A DNA stretch of 64,000 nucleotides from positions 107,970,278 through 108,034,277 of the forward strand of contig CP136069.1 of the NCBI GenBank assembly GCA_032622095.1. The letters run 5' to 3'. Position numbers and translations under genes: made by a program. Positions 10,839 to 23,490 of the stretch are shown here, one piece after another. The stretch's first letter is position 1, and each line of letters begins with the position of its first letter. The notes beneath the pieces are model-generated. The model saw only the letters and a list, made by a program, of their open reading frames with translations, was not told the origin of the DNA and searched no databases. This DNA is from Siphonodentalium dalli (lineage: Eukaryota; Mollusca; Scaphopoda; Gadilida; Siphonodentaliidae).

Positions 10839-13444
10839 TGATCGCGCTGCACGAATTAATGGAGATGTATTAAATTGAGACTTCTAACAAACAAAAAACT
10901 TTGAAGTCATGTCGCAATGTACATGTGTTCTTTGAATATTTAATATTCAGCGTCAAATCCGATTAAAGGTCGATTACGTGTACACCCCTGTACGCCAAGG
11001 GTCAGATGGCATTTGAAATATTAGTGAGGATATGATAACACATACAAGTACACGTGTAATCGACGTAGTAACCAATGATTTGTCACTTTTACTGACAGAC
11101 CGCGGATCAAATGTCTGCCGCGAATGATTGACAGCGGTGCTAATGAACTCAAATACAATATGGGGCGTGTCTTCGGTGAATATCGAAGTATCCAAACGCA
11201 AATGAATGTTTAGAATGAAAGAATTAATTCAACAATGATGGAAAGGCTGAGATGATGGCATGTAGCCGAATATGTGTACATGAACACATGTACTTATCTA
11301 CCTGGAGTTCTTAGGTCAACAAATCGGAAACACATGTTATTTAGTTTGCCAAGGCTTAACTTATTTTATATTATATGTTATTAAACTAGTGCGTGTATAT
11401 GTAACATATATAACATAATGCTTCCTACTTATATCCTGACAACGTTGTTATTCTGTATTGTACGCGTTTCAATAAACATCCCATCGAGAGTCCCCGGCCC
11501 TTGTATATGATCAAGCGACAAACACGAGTTCATTATCACGGAGTCAAAGGCTGCGTGAAATATGCGGAAAGGAAGATTATATGTAGAAACCGATAATTGT
11601 CAATTGTTTTCACCCACGCAAAAATACACATCAATTAAAATAGTACACACCAGGCTACTTTCGTCTTCGTGCATTAACTAACATTCTGGGGGCGATGGGG
11701 GAAGAATACGCAAACCGATTAACAGAGCTGCAGGTGTCTCAGATTAGTGTTTTCGCCGTTTGAAACACATAAATGTACGGAACCGCACATGCATATAAGT
11801 TTCTTGTCAGTTTTGCATGTTCATCCGTGAATAGGTACAAATTGAGTAATTGTCTCCTTTTAATGTGTCAGTTCCGATGTCGGCCGAAACTGTATTCTTT
11901 AGCATTTAACAATAATAACAAACGCCATGAAAAAACCCAGAAATTTTCCAGTCGTTTTAAGATTTTCACACACGTTCGTTATTTATACCACCATAGCATA
12001 ATTAAATAAACCAATAATCATTATAAAATAAAGTTAATAAACACGATTTGTGATTTAAGCCGAAGAATATCAGAACTTGATTATTCGGACTATATTAGCC
12101 TTTCGTAAAATATTATTTAGAGATCGATGCCCTTTTGCATGGAAAACCATAACTCCCCCATCGTGAACCTCTATTTGACCATGCCCGCGTGACATTGTCT
12201 CGTCTTTTGAAGTTATTATTAAATTTAGGTCAAAGGCCTTTCTGCATCCACAAATTTCTGGGGCAAGATTACCGTGTAGCAATTTGGTGACTCCTCCTAC
12301 CAGCTTGTCTTCTGTGTTGATTGACAGCATGGCAAATTTGGATATTCAATATCTGTGGCGCACACGTGGGCATCTCTCAAGTAGATTGGCGTTCCGAATT
12401 TGTTTCCAAACAATGGACGGGTGTGTCTTCCTTTGATAGTGGCCAGACATTTAATTAATAGGGCGGTGATGCTAATACATGTATGTTTGTTGCAATAATT
12501 CTTTGTTATTATGCGCCTTATTCATACTCAAAGTTACTAAGTTAACTCTAAATTAATTAAATGTTTACTCTACTTAATAAAAGAAAGCACGTGTCAGTGT
12601 TTACTGGGCACAAAGTTGAAATTGATACGCTGTGATTCAAACACAGAATTCTCGATTGAACACGTGGTCATAACTTCGTCAGTTTTGATTGGCAAGTGGA
12701 CAGCGGTCATCACAATGATCACTCGATGAAGTCGTGTTACTTTCATGATGATGAAATAATCTTACTCAATGTGGCTTCGAAGAAATACGTTTCATTAATT
12801 GTCCGCTATTGTATAGACAAGCATATAATAAATATTAACTTACTTTTTACCGTAGTATATATAAGTATAATAATTCAGTTAAATTCTGTTTTTCTTACCA
12901 GAAATTGCAATTAAATTATTTATTTGTCCTCATCAAATATTTAAACACAAAACATTTGAAGATCCAAGCACGGTCCCACGCAGTCGATACCAAATTAGAC
13001 AAAATTGTATTTTTCTAGCATTCCGGGTTAAAAGAAAAAATAACTTTAAAATAGTCACCATCAATTATTATGTCACAGACATCGCGAAAACACACAAAAG
13101 TGTCCACCCGTTTTACCATCGATCTATATATATTTACATTCGTCGATGGTTTTACATTGAAAACGAGTACAAACTATCATAATTTAAACGCACTTTATTT
13201 CCTACCACGTTTCGGTGGAAGTATGCACGCTCTTTATTAGAGGCGATAATTGGAATTTTTGCAAGACTAGACAACAAATGAGTTAAATTTATTCTCTTGA
13301 AAGCCGATATCTGGCCATCAAAACCTCATATATGTCAATTATAGAAACCTTTAGTTCATGGTATGATAGTTACAGTAGGAATTAAACGGCACACGTTGTG
13401 CATAATAACCACATCAAGATATACGTGCAATGATATCTTTTACA
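10839..13444. other. interior of the 24-kb element outside nested TIR elements
   Basis: Likely original body of the 24-kb element. It contains the ORF pair listed at 12070-12540 and one AACGCTCTTTATT-like motif at 13227. Otherwise AT-rich, with no recognised domain. Confidence 0.4.
12070..12540 (-). pseudogene. unrecognised decayed ORF, two frames
   Basis: An 86-codon ORF (12330 down to 12070) carries a protein-like segment SKDETMSRGHGQIEVHDGG. Directly upstream, in another frame, about 70 open codons contain RPLFGNKFGTPIYLRDAHV. The two meet at one point near 12331, as expected of a single ORF broken by a one-base shift. Composition looks more like protein than neighbouring random ORFs. I do not recognise the family. 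Because it lies in the 24-kb element outside the nested ones, it may be a remnant of that element's own gene. Confidence 0.3.
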
Positions 13445-13674
13445 CACAGGGGTCCGGGAATAATAATAATATATAGACCGGCCCCCAGATGAGGGTAGTG
13501 TCACACGAAAGGGTAGAAATTTTGACGCTATCTCCAATTATCCTTGCCCCATGGGGGTTCCAAAACACTGAGGTATCCAGGGCGGAGCAGGTGGAAAATA
13601 TTTTTTTTTGACCTTTTTTGTGTTTTTGACCTGCAAATTTCAGTATAATCAGGAAAACCAATAAAGTAAGACAA

Positions 13675-13914
13675 ATGTTGAATAAAATATACTTGAATAT
13701 CAGATACTTATTCTATCTGGGTTGCTTAACATTTATGATGTGCAAAAAGTTATATTTTCCAACAATTTTTGTGAAAAATTCATTTTTTGGTATCAAGCTC
13801 TCATTGGTGCATCAAAATTTTCAGCATTATATACCTGATTTATTAATATCAACATCACAAGCAATGATATCCAAGAAGCCGAGATATTTCCAAAAACTTA
13901 ACCCACCCCCCTAA
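13675..13914 (+). other. arm sequence with matching ORFs, coding status doubtful
   Basis: A 79-codon ORF here and a 99-codon ORF at 27893-28192 (- strand) are mirror copies in the two arms and share YLGCLTF, PTIFVKNS and QNFQHYIPDLLIS. The right copy has about 69 extra bases in frame. Conserved openness may only reflect recent arm homology; no family recognised. Confidence 0.2.
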
Positions 13915-14399
13915 AACTGATTTTCTATCTGAAAATGCCTATTAAGTCAGAATAGCCCATTTTCATTCCTTTTTTTTAACCAATTCAGAGTCTTATAATA
14001 TATCATGGAATAAGTATGTATCTGAGGAGGTTTGTGTTATGATAGAGTCTATTTTGTTTAAATATTTGATTTTTTTGGGGTAAATTAGCTAAAATTTTGA
14101 TTATTTTTAAGTGAAAAATGTTTGAAAAATTCCCATGACTTTGTCAGCTTTATGGATACAGCTGCACAACATGCACCACAATAAGCATAAATTCTTCCCC
14201 AATATCAGACATGAAATGCTATAATCATGTACCAGACCAGAATTAAGAAATAAAGTAAAACTTATCCCTACCCCAAGATAGTATTCTCAAAGCTTTCAAT
14301 TTTATGCTATACTAAACTCGAAAGGTCGTTCATACTAGTTGATAGAATTCATACCATAAATCCAATAGTTCTGCCCACGGATTATGTAATCTCATCTTC

Positions 14400-15020
14400 A
14401 CTATCACTGTCAATTTCATCAAATGTGATGGTATCAGTCAATAGAATTTCTGTGCAATATCTTACGGGAAAAATGGTTCAAACAACTCAGACTGCCTATC
14501 GACCGTCCATCTATGCTACACCGGGAGTGGTTGATTTGGCAATGGTTGCAAGTCTCCACTGTTTTGGCTTGTTTTGAGTGTAGAATTAAAGATTCCTCAC
14601 ATGGTGGAAGTGCAGAAAGATCAAGTACCTTTTGCTGATTCTCAAAATTCTGCTGGAACTTTACCCACCTAGCTTAATTCACTTTACTCGAATTTGGACC
14701 ATACATGTATAAGGCACATGTTAACTCCTTGATTGTATTAAGCGTGTCACTGTCCAAATCCCAATTCGTTCCTAAATAAGCCATGACTTCCATATATCTT
14801 GATGGTCTTTCCAGCAACTTCCAGAAGTGTTTTTTTCCTTTTCGGAACAACTATGAAAGGTAATTATTATCTGTGAAGGAATGGAACCCAACAACTGCAT
14901 TCTTCTGTATATTTGGCTGCCAAAATGTGGAAATGGTAGATATTGACCCAGCTTGTCCCGCAATCGCTTAGAAGTTGTGGTTGATGTATAAAATTGGCTA
15001 TTCTGCCTTCTATACATTGA
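14400..15020 (-). pseudogene. decayed transposon-associated ORF, left arm copy (GFHSF...LPPCEESL)
   Basis: In shifting frames the minus strand encodes YLPFPHFGSQ, NAVVGFHSFT, KHFWKLLERP, then TLNTIKELTCALYMYG, ARWVKFQQNF, DLSALPPCEESLILHSK and an acidic tail DEIDSDSEDEI. The order (GFH/TGCD motif, K...WK, VN.AR..F, LPP....L.LH..RAN, HGW) matches a family of uncharacterised proteins common in invertebrate and fish genomes that I associate with repeats. At least two frameshifts and one stop. The function of the family is unknown to me. Confidence 0.45.
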
Positions 15021-15399
15021 ACACTAACATGTCTGATGCACCTTAGTTAATTTGTACTATTGTCACCACTGACATTACCAGAAGTATTGGATTTTTCTCT
15101 CACAAACTTTATATAAATAATGGCAAAAAAAATTCAAGTAAAATGTAACTATGTTTGGTATGAAAGGTGTTTATTGTTTTGATCTACCTTAAATGTGTCA
15201 CACTAATGTGTTTATAAACCAAATTACTCAAAATGGCAACCATTTTTCACATATAGTCTCTGCGTTTCCGAAAATGTAGCAAATTGTGACTCACTTCATT
15301 ATTTTACATGTTAGCTAATCAACTGACAACTAAATGTTCTATTCTGGTTGTCCCATTTCCTTATGGGGCATAACAAATTAATTTTAAAGTTTCCTTATT

Positions 15400-16012
15400 T
15401 CCCCTCGCAATACCCCGATGAGCGTGTGGATGGTCATGTGTGGATGTGTATATGTATATATCGAGTGGCTATATGGCTATTGACATGGCAAATATGTATA
15501 GTGAGTGACTCTATAGCCAATAGTGAGGTGAATGTTTTCAGGGAGTGACGGTATGGCCAATGGTGATGTGAACAGGTATACAATGAGTGACTGTATGATC
15601 ATGAATGTGGTGAATAGGTATACAGGGAGTGACTATATGGTCATGGGTCAGGTGTAGGAGTTTACCTGGTGTGGCTGTATGGTCATGTGTATGGTATACG
15701 GGTATACACAAGAGTGGCTGTATGGTTATGGAGAGGTATGTGTATAAAGTGAGTGGCTATATCACCATTAGTGAGGTGCATATGTTTACCTGGGGTCATT
15801 CTATGGTCATGGTTGGGGGTATATGTATATCTTGTGTGGCTATTTTGCCATGGGTTTGGTGAACATGTATACAGCGAGTGGTGTATGACCAATGGTGAGG
15901 TGAATAGGTATACAATGATTGACTGTATGATCATGGCATGGGTCAGGTGTATGTGTATACCTAGTGTGCCTGCATGAGCATGTGTGGAGTGTACAGGTAT
16001 ACAGCTATGCTC
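15400..16012. repeat. degenerate minisatellite, left arm
   Basis: About 12-14 loosely repeated units of 40-50 bp built from GTGACTATATGGTCATGGGT and GGTGTATGTGTATAC. ORFs here are repeat artefacts. Confidence 0.7.
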
Positions 16013-16014
16013 TA

Positions 16015-16330
16015 ATTAATCGACCCTCCTTAACGAGGTTGACATGCGGTATGACCGCGGTGTAATACCGCGGTCGGGCGGTGTAATACCGCCTGACCGC
16101 GGTGTAATACCGCCTGACCGCGGTGTAATAGCGCCTGACCGCGGTGTAATAACACCTGACCGCAGTGGAATAACGCCTGACCGCGGTGGAATAACGCGGC
16201 CAGGCGGTCAGTTTTTTTTGTACCGCGGTGGTATCGACCGCGGTGTGATGGGGTAAGGCATTTCATGACCGCAGTTGACTTACGCCTTAACGAATTTCAT
16301 GACCGCGATGTCTTATAATAACTTCTTGGT
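16015..16330. repeat. ACCGCGGT palindromic-motif array, left
   Basis: Begins AATTAATCGACCC, then TTAACGAGGTT, then about ten copies of TGACCGCGGTGTAATA(C/G)CGCC. ACCGCGGT is itself an 8-bp palindrome, and spacing is about 21 bp. Copies decay towards the core. Mirror of 26100-26365. Confidence 0.8.
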
Positions 16331-18579
16331 TGCACGCGGTGGCGATAGAAAACTGAAGTTGCATACACCTAATTGTTATTTAACTATAATAAAATGACTT
16401 ATCTGGTATATCTGTTGTTATATTTGTTCTGCGTGTGCCGTTAAGGTCGATCGGGTACTTTTTTTTCGGAAGTTCGGCACTGCCGAGGAGATTACGATTT
16501 TGCGTCGGCATTGTTTTTGTCGAGGGAGATTTTGAGGTAAGTGTCGACATTTCTTATCATGAATAAACAATATATATAATATTCCAAGTTGCCGGAGTTA
16601 TTATTCCCGTTATCGAGTTAATAGTAACCCAAATTCCATTAAAGTACTGTCAATACAGCAGTGCCAGGCAATACCCCCCCAATTGCTGGGTATCGGTACT
16701 ACAAAGGATCACAAAGGAACGGAAAAGGCGGGACGAAACGACCACGGTACGAAACGTCTTGTACCCTAATTACGCAGTTTACTGCATTCACCACGCTTCA
16801 GTTATTATATATGAGTGAAATTAAATAATTATGTGAAATAGCCCGACGAGACCAATTACAACATTTCATTGTTTACAAATTAAAAACTACTATCCAACGT
16901 TGTGACCGCTAATCACCAATATTCAAACTGATAATCAGGTCAGACAGTGACCTCAATGACCTCTTATCAAAAGCCGACATAAAAAAATCTGTAGACAGTA
17001 AACAAGTGTTGCGTCATGCACTGTCTCTACAGTTGAGTTCAAGATAATGTGGTATAACATCAAAATCGCTTCCCCAAATGGAGATCTCGCGTAGAATTCT
17101 TGTATTTTATTAATTGGATAGGGATATTTACACTAGTAACAATTATTAACATTTTAATTGTTTTTATTTGTAATTAAACATTTCGTTCTTGTTTTGATGT
17201 GAACGGTCATGCACTCTTCCGAGTTGTAGGCTGTGACGTCATCGTGGCGAATGCCAAAACTCACCTGTGTCTAAGTTAGCCATAATTCAGACCCCCTATA
17301 ACAGTTGTATATGGCGCATGCATATTTGCTGGGAAATACTGGGTAAAAAAAAAGACTTTAGTAGCGAAAGAATTATTGTGTGTTGGATTAATTAACCCCC
17401 AGATAACCGATACCGCCGACAATTAATTCCTTATTCACACATCGGACTTGTCAGCATGCCGACGAAAATGAAACTTATATGTGTCGAATGGTCATGTTAA
17501 CCTCATTTTCAGGTGCATGTATTAATAATAACGTTTCATATATGAAAACACTCTTTATTAATTGCATATATGAAAACACTCTTTATATATTAATTTCATA
17601 TATGAAAACACTCTTTATTAATTTCAATTAATTGTTTTTGTTTTTTGTTTGTGTGTGTGTGTGTATGTGTGTGTGTTAATTTGTGATTGGATCATTCGAA
17701 ATATGCTATTTTACTCTATAAAACTGCACGAGTTCGCTGAAAGTAGGAGGCAATCAATATACAAGGCATAGCTATATCATGTATACAATAGACATCGGGT
17801 CTTGCATTTCACTGAATCAACCTCGCGCAATCCCAGATCTGCATTAGCAACGATTTGACGATAAAATTAGCACCAAGAAGTTCCCGAACCCGAGGCATGC
17901 ATGGTGACATTTCTGAAGGTAACAAATATATTCTTTTGAAATAGATAACGAATTATAAATTTTAACAACATATTTGGTAACTTGGAATGACAACAACAAA
18001 CGCTCTTTATTTGTTCCATTTTAGAGAATCAACGGACCTCCTTAAATCTTTTGAAACAGATCCATTTTCGGGATTTTTACTGAAAAAACAAAATTGGCTT
18101 TATTGGGAGTCCTAATTAGCCTGGAGTGACGAAAATTGACTCACGAAAATAAAGTCATTTAGAGTAGTGTTATATATCCTTATATAGTTCTGGGCACTGT
18201 CAGGAAAACATTTATTGCCATGACACCGCCCGGTTTGTATTAATTGTGCATTTCTTTTTGACAAACCACTATATTTAATATGTATAAATGTATTTAATAA
18301 AATGAATAAATCCTCATTCATTCGGTATATCCACACACATTCGTAGTAATTTGGTACACCGAGTAGGATACCACGTGGCAATGTTTGTTGGAAACCTCAG
18401 CGCCTCGCAGTGGAATTAATTATTTTTAGAACATCTGGTCAATGAGTACAAACGCTATTGGAAAACATTGAGGTTGAACGCTGTGTGTCTCGGGAATGTC
18501 TGCTTGTTCGCGCATGCATGGTACTTGGGCCCTTGCATTCATCATATGTGTATGCATGTCAACCCAGTATGAGAACTTA
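16331..18579. other. composite core, no gene seen
   Basis: Holds three tandem copies of about 29 bp with TTCATATATGAAAACACTC (17535-17622), a GT microsatellite (17651-17676) and an AACGCTCTTTATTT motif at 17999. No coding family recognised. Confidence 0.5.
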
Positions 18580-20065
18580 CTATTTGTTGGGTCCCAAAAG
18601 AATATGAAGGCATGACACAGATAAGATCGTTCCGTGTTAATCTATTTCCGATATGTTAGACATAAAGAGCGTTTCATTCGTGCGAAAAATTGAAAAAAGC
18701 TGGAGATTGGTTGTTAGAGCACGCGAAGTCGGAATGTCAATATTTCGTGTAATTGTAAACCTATCTCACACCTCCTTCCAAATTACGTAGATGGAATTTG
18801 GAATCTCGAATGTGACGGTGCATGTCCGTTTAATTATGACAGTTTAAAACAAAACAAAAATCTGCTTACGGCAGCAACTGACCCAACTTGAGTTGTCGCT
18901 GACTGAAAGTCCATTCACTCGAACTGAAGGCGAAAGCAGTAGCAATATCTATACAAGCACATCAAAGAGATTGCACGTTGCGTAATCCTGCTCGTTCTGT
19001 AATTACAAAATAGGTCAAGTGCATGCATGAGCTATATATATTGCAGGTTGACATTATGCTGTTGTCTGTTGGAGGTACATGTACATGCTCGTCCCGTCTT
19101 ATTGCACGGCTGTCACATAATTATTTCAGTATCAATATGTTTAATAATTAATTGATCACTGATCAGATGGCGCATTAAATTGTCTGTTTGCTTTCCTTGA
19201 ATTTGGGCATGCCAAAAAGAAGCTGTTGAAACATTCTAGAATTAATTTCTGTTTGCTTATACGAATCAAATGTATGTTAAGGATCAGATGCACGTTTTGT
19301 CAAAATTACCTGGTATTTCAAAATGGATCCTCTATTTTTGGTATTTCAAAATGGATTCAAAATCTGCCGGTCAAGAATTTCTTAGTGAAATTTGGTACAT
19401 TCGATTATTGTGAGTGACACAATATTTAAGAACCATTGGGTATAATCTTATTTACTTTAGTTTTATGGAATGTACACTATTTAAAATTCACTGTTTTCAA
19501 TTATCAAGAACTCCTGCAAAATAATTTTTCAAAAGTGCAGTTCATATATCACTGATATCTCAAGATCATGGGCTGAGACTTAATTATTGATTCGTGAAAT
19601 AAAATGATTATTTTCATTTAAAAAGGCAACTACCATAAATATTTCTCTAAATTTGGGAATTTTCATGTCATGCCTGTTGATCAATGAACAATTGATAAAT
19701 ACTTGAATTAACTTTATACGTGCATCATATGTCCCAAAAAAGAGGCATAGAAGTAATGAGAAGAAAAAACAGCTTTAAACTTGGTGTTTGGCATGGGTCC
19801 CAAACAAACAAGTCATGTGCATGGCATTGGCATGGAACAAAAAGAGCATTCGTGTTAGTCTATTCCTGATATGGTAGAAATAAAGAGCGCTTCTTTCACT
19901 TCTATGCGAAAAATTTAAAGTTAGAACGTTCCTGTTTGTAACACAAATAAGAATTTGCCGGCCCAACTTTAATAGTCATCGATGACTGGAAGTCCACTCG
20001 AACTGAAAGGCGAAAGCAGTCGCAATGTTAATACATGCACATCAAAGAGATTACGGCGTTACGTA
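18580..20065. repeat. diverged direct duplication in the core (18580-18990 and 19780-20065)
   Basis: The two copies share TGGGTCCCAAA, TAAAGAGCG with flanks, GCGAAAAAT, TCGAACTGAA(A)GGCGAAAGC and ACATCAAAGAGATT in the same order. They differ by many indels, so the duplication is older than the 20.2/22.1-kb one. Confidence 0.65.
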
Positions 20066-20740
20066 ATCCATGCTCTGCCACTCTGTTTCAAATCATGTTT
20101 CAAGGTCAGAACACATCTAATACATTTGTTTGTCTAGCATGTGTTTTTCGATATTAAATGTCATTGTGTTCCCTTGCGGTTATCAATTTCAATACGTTAG
20201 CTGTAAAGATAAGTTTATAGTAAATTCTAAAATGCCCATAGTTTAAACGCGATCACATTGCATGGTTAAAAAAACGAACAGCAATTGACTTGGGCCGCGT
20301 TTTTATTCAATTAATTCAGGTGTTAAATTAACGTTGTGGAAGCCACTACAATAATTTATTTTTGGTGATTGATTCAAAGGAATTACTATGAATGTCGGGA
20401 TAACTTTTCATGGTATAAGTATTAATAAATATACGAAATATTTAATGTAAATAGTTTATATCAATCTTATAATTATATGAGAAATGAACGCTCTTTATTG
20501 ATACATGCTGTTGAATAAATTGTAGGGTAAATTTATTTCCTATGTTGGGTAACTGGACGCCTACATGTGTTCCAAAGACTGCCATATATACTTGAAATAA
20601 CTATTTATAACACGCAGTTATGACACAGGTTCCGCCTATACTCAACATTTAACATTTTTTGCCTGCGTCAATTTTGTGAACGACCTTTGATTCAGAATGA
20701 AATAACTCTTGCAGAGAAAGTGACAATAAGTAATCATTAA

Positions 20741-21545
20741 AGCCCCGGTTCCATATCCCCGATTTCCCACCCCGACTGTTCCCGAATGACTCCCGAATCA
20801 TAATTTTGCAAAAAAATCGTGGAGTAAGTTCGGGACAAGTCGGGACAGTGAATTTTTACCCCCGAACATGATCGGGGATATCGGTGCTATCGGGGTCGAT
20901 TCGGGACAATTCTGGACTCGCTCCCGACAGTTTTGAAATGTTCAAAACTATCGGGAACCAAGCCGAATCGCTCTCGATTTGTCAATCATCGGGAGAAATT
21001 CGGGAGCAAGTCGGCACCTATTCGGGAGTAGTCAGCAGTATTCGGCAATAATCGGGTGAATATTCTGGAGTAGTCAGCAGTATTCGGTATGTTATTCCCG
21101 AATTCGCCATGTGTGGCTGCTTTTATACTGAGATCCGGTGTATCTGCAAAATTCGGCATCGATTCGGTACGTTCGGCAGCAATTGAATACCAATTCGGTA
21201 TTTATTCGGCATCAATTCGGTACCAGTTCGGCATTGATTCGGGGTATTCGGCAACAATTCGGTGTAAGTCGGTAGTAATCTGGGCAATTCGGCAGCCACT
21301 CGCACGAAATTTCGGTATCAGTTCGGGATAATTCTTGATCATTCGGGAAGAAATTCGGAAGCATTCTGGAATACTCGGCAATGTTCGGGACGCTTAAATT
21401 TTGACATAATTCAGCATCAGTTCGGCGGCTTTTTGGAATAAAACTCGTCCAGAATTATCTCGAATGCTGCCGATTTGGTCTGGTCCCGAATTGGTGCTGA
21501 ATATACTAATTCGGGACAGAAAATCGGGAATATGGAACCGGGGCA
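20741..21545. mobile_element. 805-bp MITE with TAA target duplication (Harbinger-like by target)
   Basis: Ends (A/T)GCCCCGGTTCCATAT are inverted, with TAA on both sides (20738-20740 and 21546-21548). The paralogous segment near 22650 reads ATCATTAACGCAATG without the insert. A 3-bp TAA duplication is the PIF/Harbinger habit. The interior is packed with CGGGA, TTCGG and CGGCA words every 10-15 bp and has no ORF of note. Confidence 0.8.
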
Positions 21546-22857
21546 TAACGCAATGAATATCAAGTGTAGTAACAGCGGTCACAAATTCCCACAAAGTCTG
21601 TCGCGCGTGATTCATATAAATAGATCGCAACAGTACTGGTGACGTAATAATTTCTCTATTGATGTACTAGTAGCTGTGTTGTTGGTCAGATATCGTTAAA
21701 ACAAAATTAGTTGCCACGATCATATTCCTGTTTGTGAATTTTATGCTGGGGAAATTTCTTATTTTTATAATGTCATTACTTTCCCGTGTGGTCATACATT
21801 TCAATAATTTACATTAGCCATAAAGATCAGTTCAAGTTGGTTGCATCATTGTCCCATTTTGAGGTTTAATCTATGTCAAATTTTCCATGTAGTCAGTTTC
21901 CCCACCAGATCCGGGGGGTAATATTTGTGAGTAAAATAATTGCTCAAACCGCTCTCTGGATCGGCATTACCGATTATTTATATGACTTTCGGCCTCATTT
22001 GTCGAAGTGGCTTTTTAGGAGAAAGAACTGAATTCATACAAGCCAATAAAACATGATCATGCACCATCGGTTGCGAATAGTTTGGTATTGTTGATAGTAA
22101 ATTCTACAAGTAACATGCCCATAGTTTAAACGCGATCACATTGCATGGTTAAAAAACGAACTGCAATGAATGGTCTTGGACGCGTATTCAATTAATTCAG
22201 GAGTTAAATTAACGTTGAGGGATCCACTACAATAATTTAGTTTTGGTGATTGATTCAAAGGAATTATTATGAATGTCGGAATAACTTTTCATGATATTAT
22301 AGTATTAATAAATAGGCCTACACGAAATATTTAATGTATATAGTTTATATCAATCTTATAATTATATGGACACTAAACGCTCTTTATTGATCCATGCTGT
22401 TGAATAAATTTTAGGGTAAATTTATTTCATATATGGTAAACGGACGCCTATACATGTGTTTCAAAGACTGGCATATATACCCGAAATAAATATGTATATT
22501 ATAACACGCGGTTATGGCACAGGTCGATTCAGCCTGCTCAACTTTTAACATTTCTTGCCGACGTCAATTTTGTGAACCCAAGTATACAAACGACATTTGA
22601 TTCAGAATGAAATAACTCTTGCAGAGAAAGTGACAATAAGTAATCATTAACGCAATGAATCTTAGTGTAGTAACAGCGGTCACAAAGCAAGTCGCCCGTG
22701 ATTCATATAAATAGACAACTGGTGACGTAATAATTTCTCTTTTGATGTAGCTGTGTGTTGTTGGTCAGATGTCGTTAAAACAAAATTAGTTGCCAAGATC
22801 ATACTCTGTTTATGAATTTTATGCTGAGGAAATTTCTGAATTTTTGAATGGCATTAA

Positions 22858-23351
22858 AGGCACGTGAGGCCTTAGTTGTCGAAAATATTCATATTTGTTC
22901 CAATCACCGTAAACAGAAAAACATTAAAATGCATACAGTTTCGTTCATATATATCATGACTATCGCGTAAACAGCATGTTATCATAAAGACCTACTATAT
23001 TTTACCTAAGCAAGAGCCTGATTGTGTTGCAGAAGACAGCACAATGCTACTGGCTAATCACACAAAAATGGCATAAACGCTCTTTATTAGTGCCATATCA
23101 GGAATTCACCAACAAAGAACGCTCTTTATGTTTACCATCATAATATAAACAAACACCAGAAAAGTTACTTTCTATGCTTTTGTTTACATAACAATGGTAA
23201 AAAATATGACAATAACATACTGTTTATGCGATATTTCTTGTTTGTATACGGACAAAGTCTGTCTACATGTTGATGTTCTTTCTGTTTGTGGCGGTTTTTG
23301 ACGGATGGAAATATTTTCACATCATACCCACCGCCAAGGCCAATCGTACCT
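22858..23351. mobile_element. 494-bp MITE with TTAA target duplication
   Basis: Ends AGGCACGTGAGGCCTTAG and, inverted, AGGTACGATTGGCCTTGG lie between TTAA at 22854-22857 and 23352-23355. The paralogous site near 21775 lacks it. TTAA targets point to piggyBac or Kolobok-type mobilisation. It carries two AACGCTCTTTAT motifs (23076, 23118) and no ORF. Confidence 0.7.
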
Positions 23352-23490
23352 TTAAGTTCGCGTGTGGTTACACATTTCAATAATTTACATTAGCCATAAA
23401 GACCAGTTCAAGTTGGTTGCATCATTGTCCCATTTTGAGGTTTAATCCATGGCAACTATTCCATGTGGCCAGTTTCCCCTCCAGATCCGT

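Larger units (their letters stand above)
20195..23490. repeat. direct segmental duplication carrying two MITE insertions
   Basis: Copy 1 is 20215-20740 plus 21546-21910; copy 2 is 22085-22853 plus 23352-23490. They are about 90 percent alike by eye over about 0.85 kb, starting near TAGTAAATTCTA and ending near CCAGATCCG. Each copy is broken by one MITE that is absent from the other, so each serves as the empty site for the other's insertion. Confidence 0.8.

Noticed and set aside
11773..12009. 78-codon + ORF in the 24-kb element
   Set aside because: Low-complexity, AT-driven composition and no family resemblance; typical of chance ORFs here.
16015..16330. Regular 21-bp spaced repeats considered as a CRISPR-like array
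   Set aside because: Units are contiguous and degenerate with no unique spacers, and the genome is animal.
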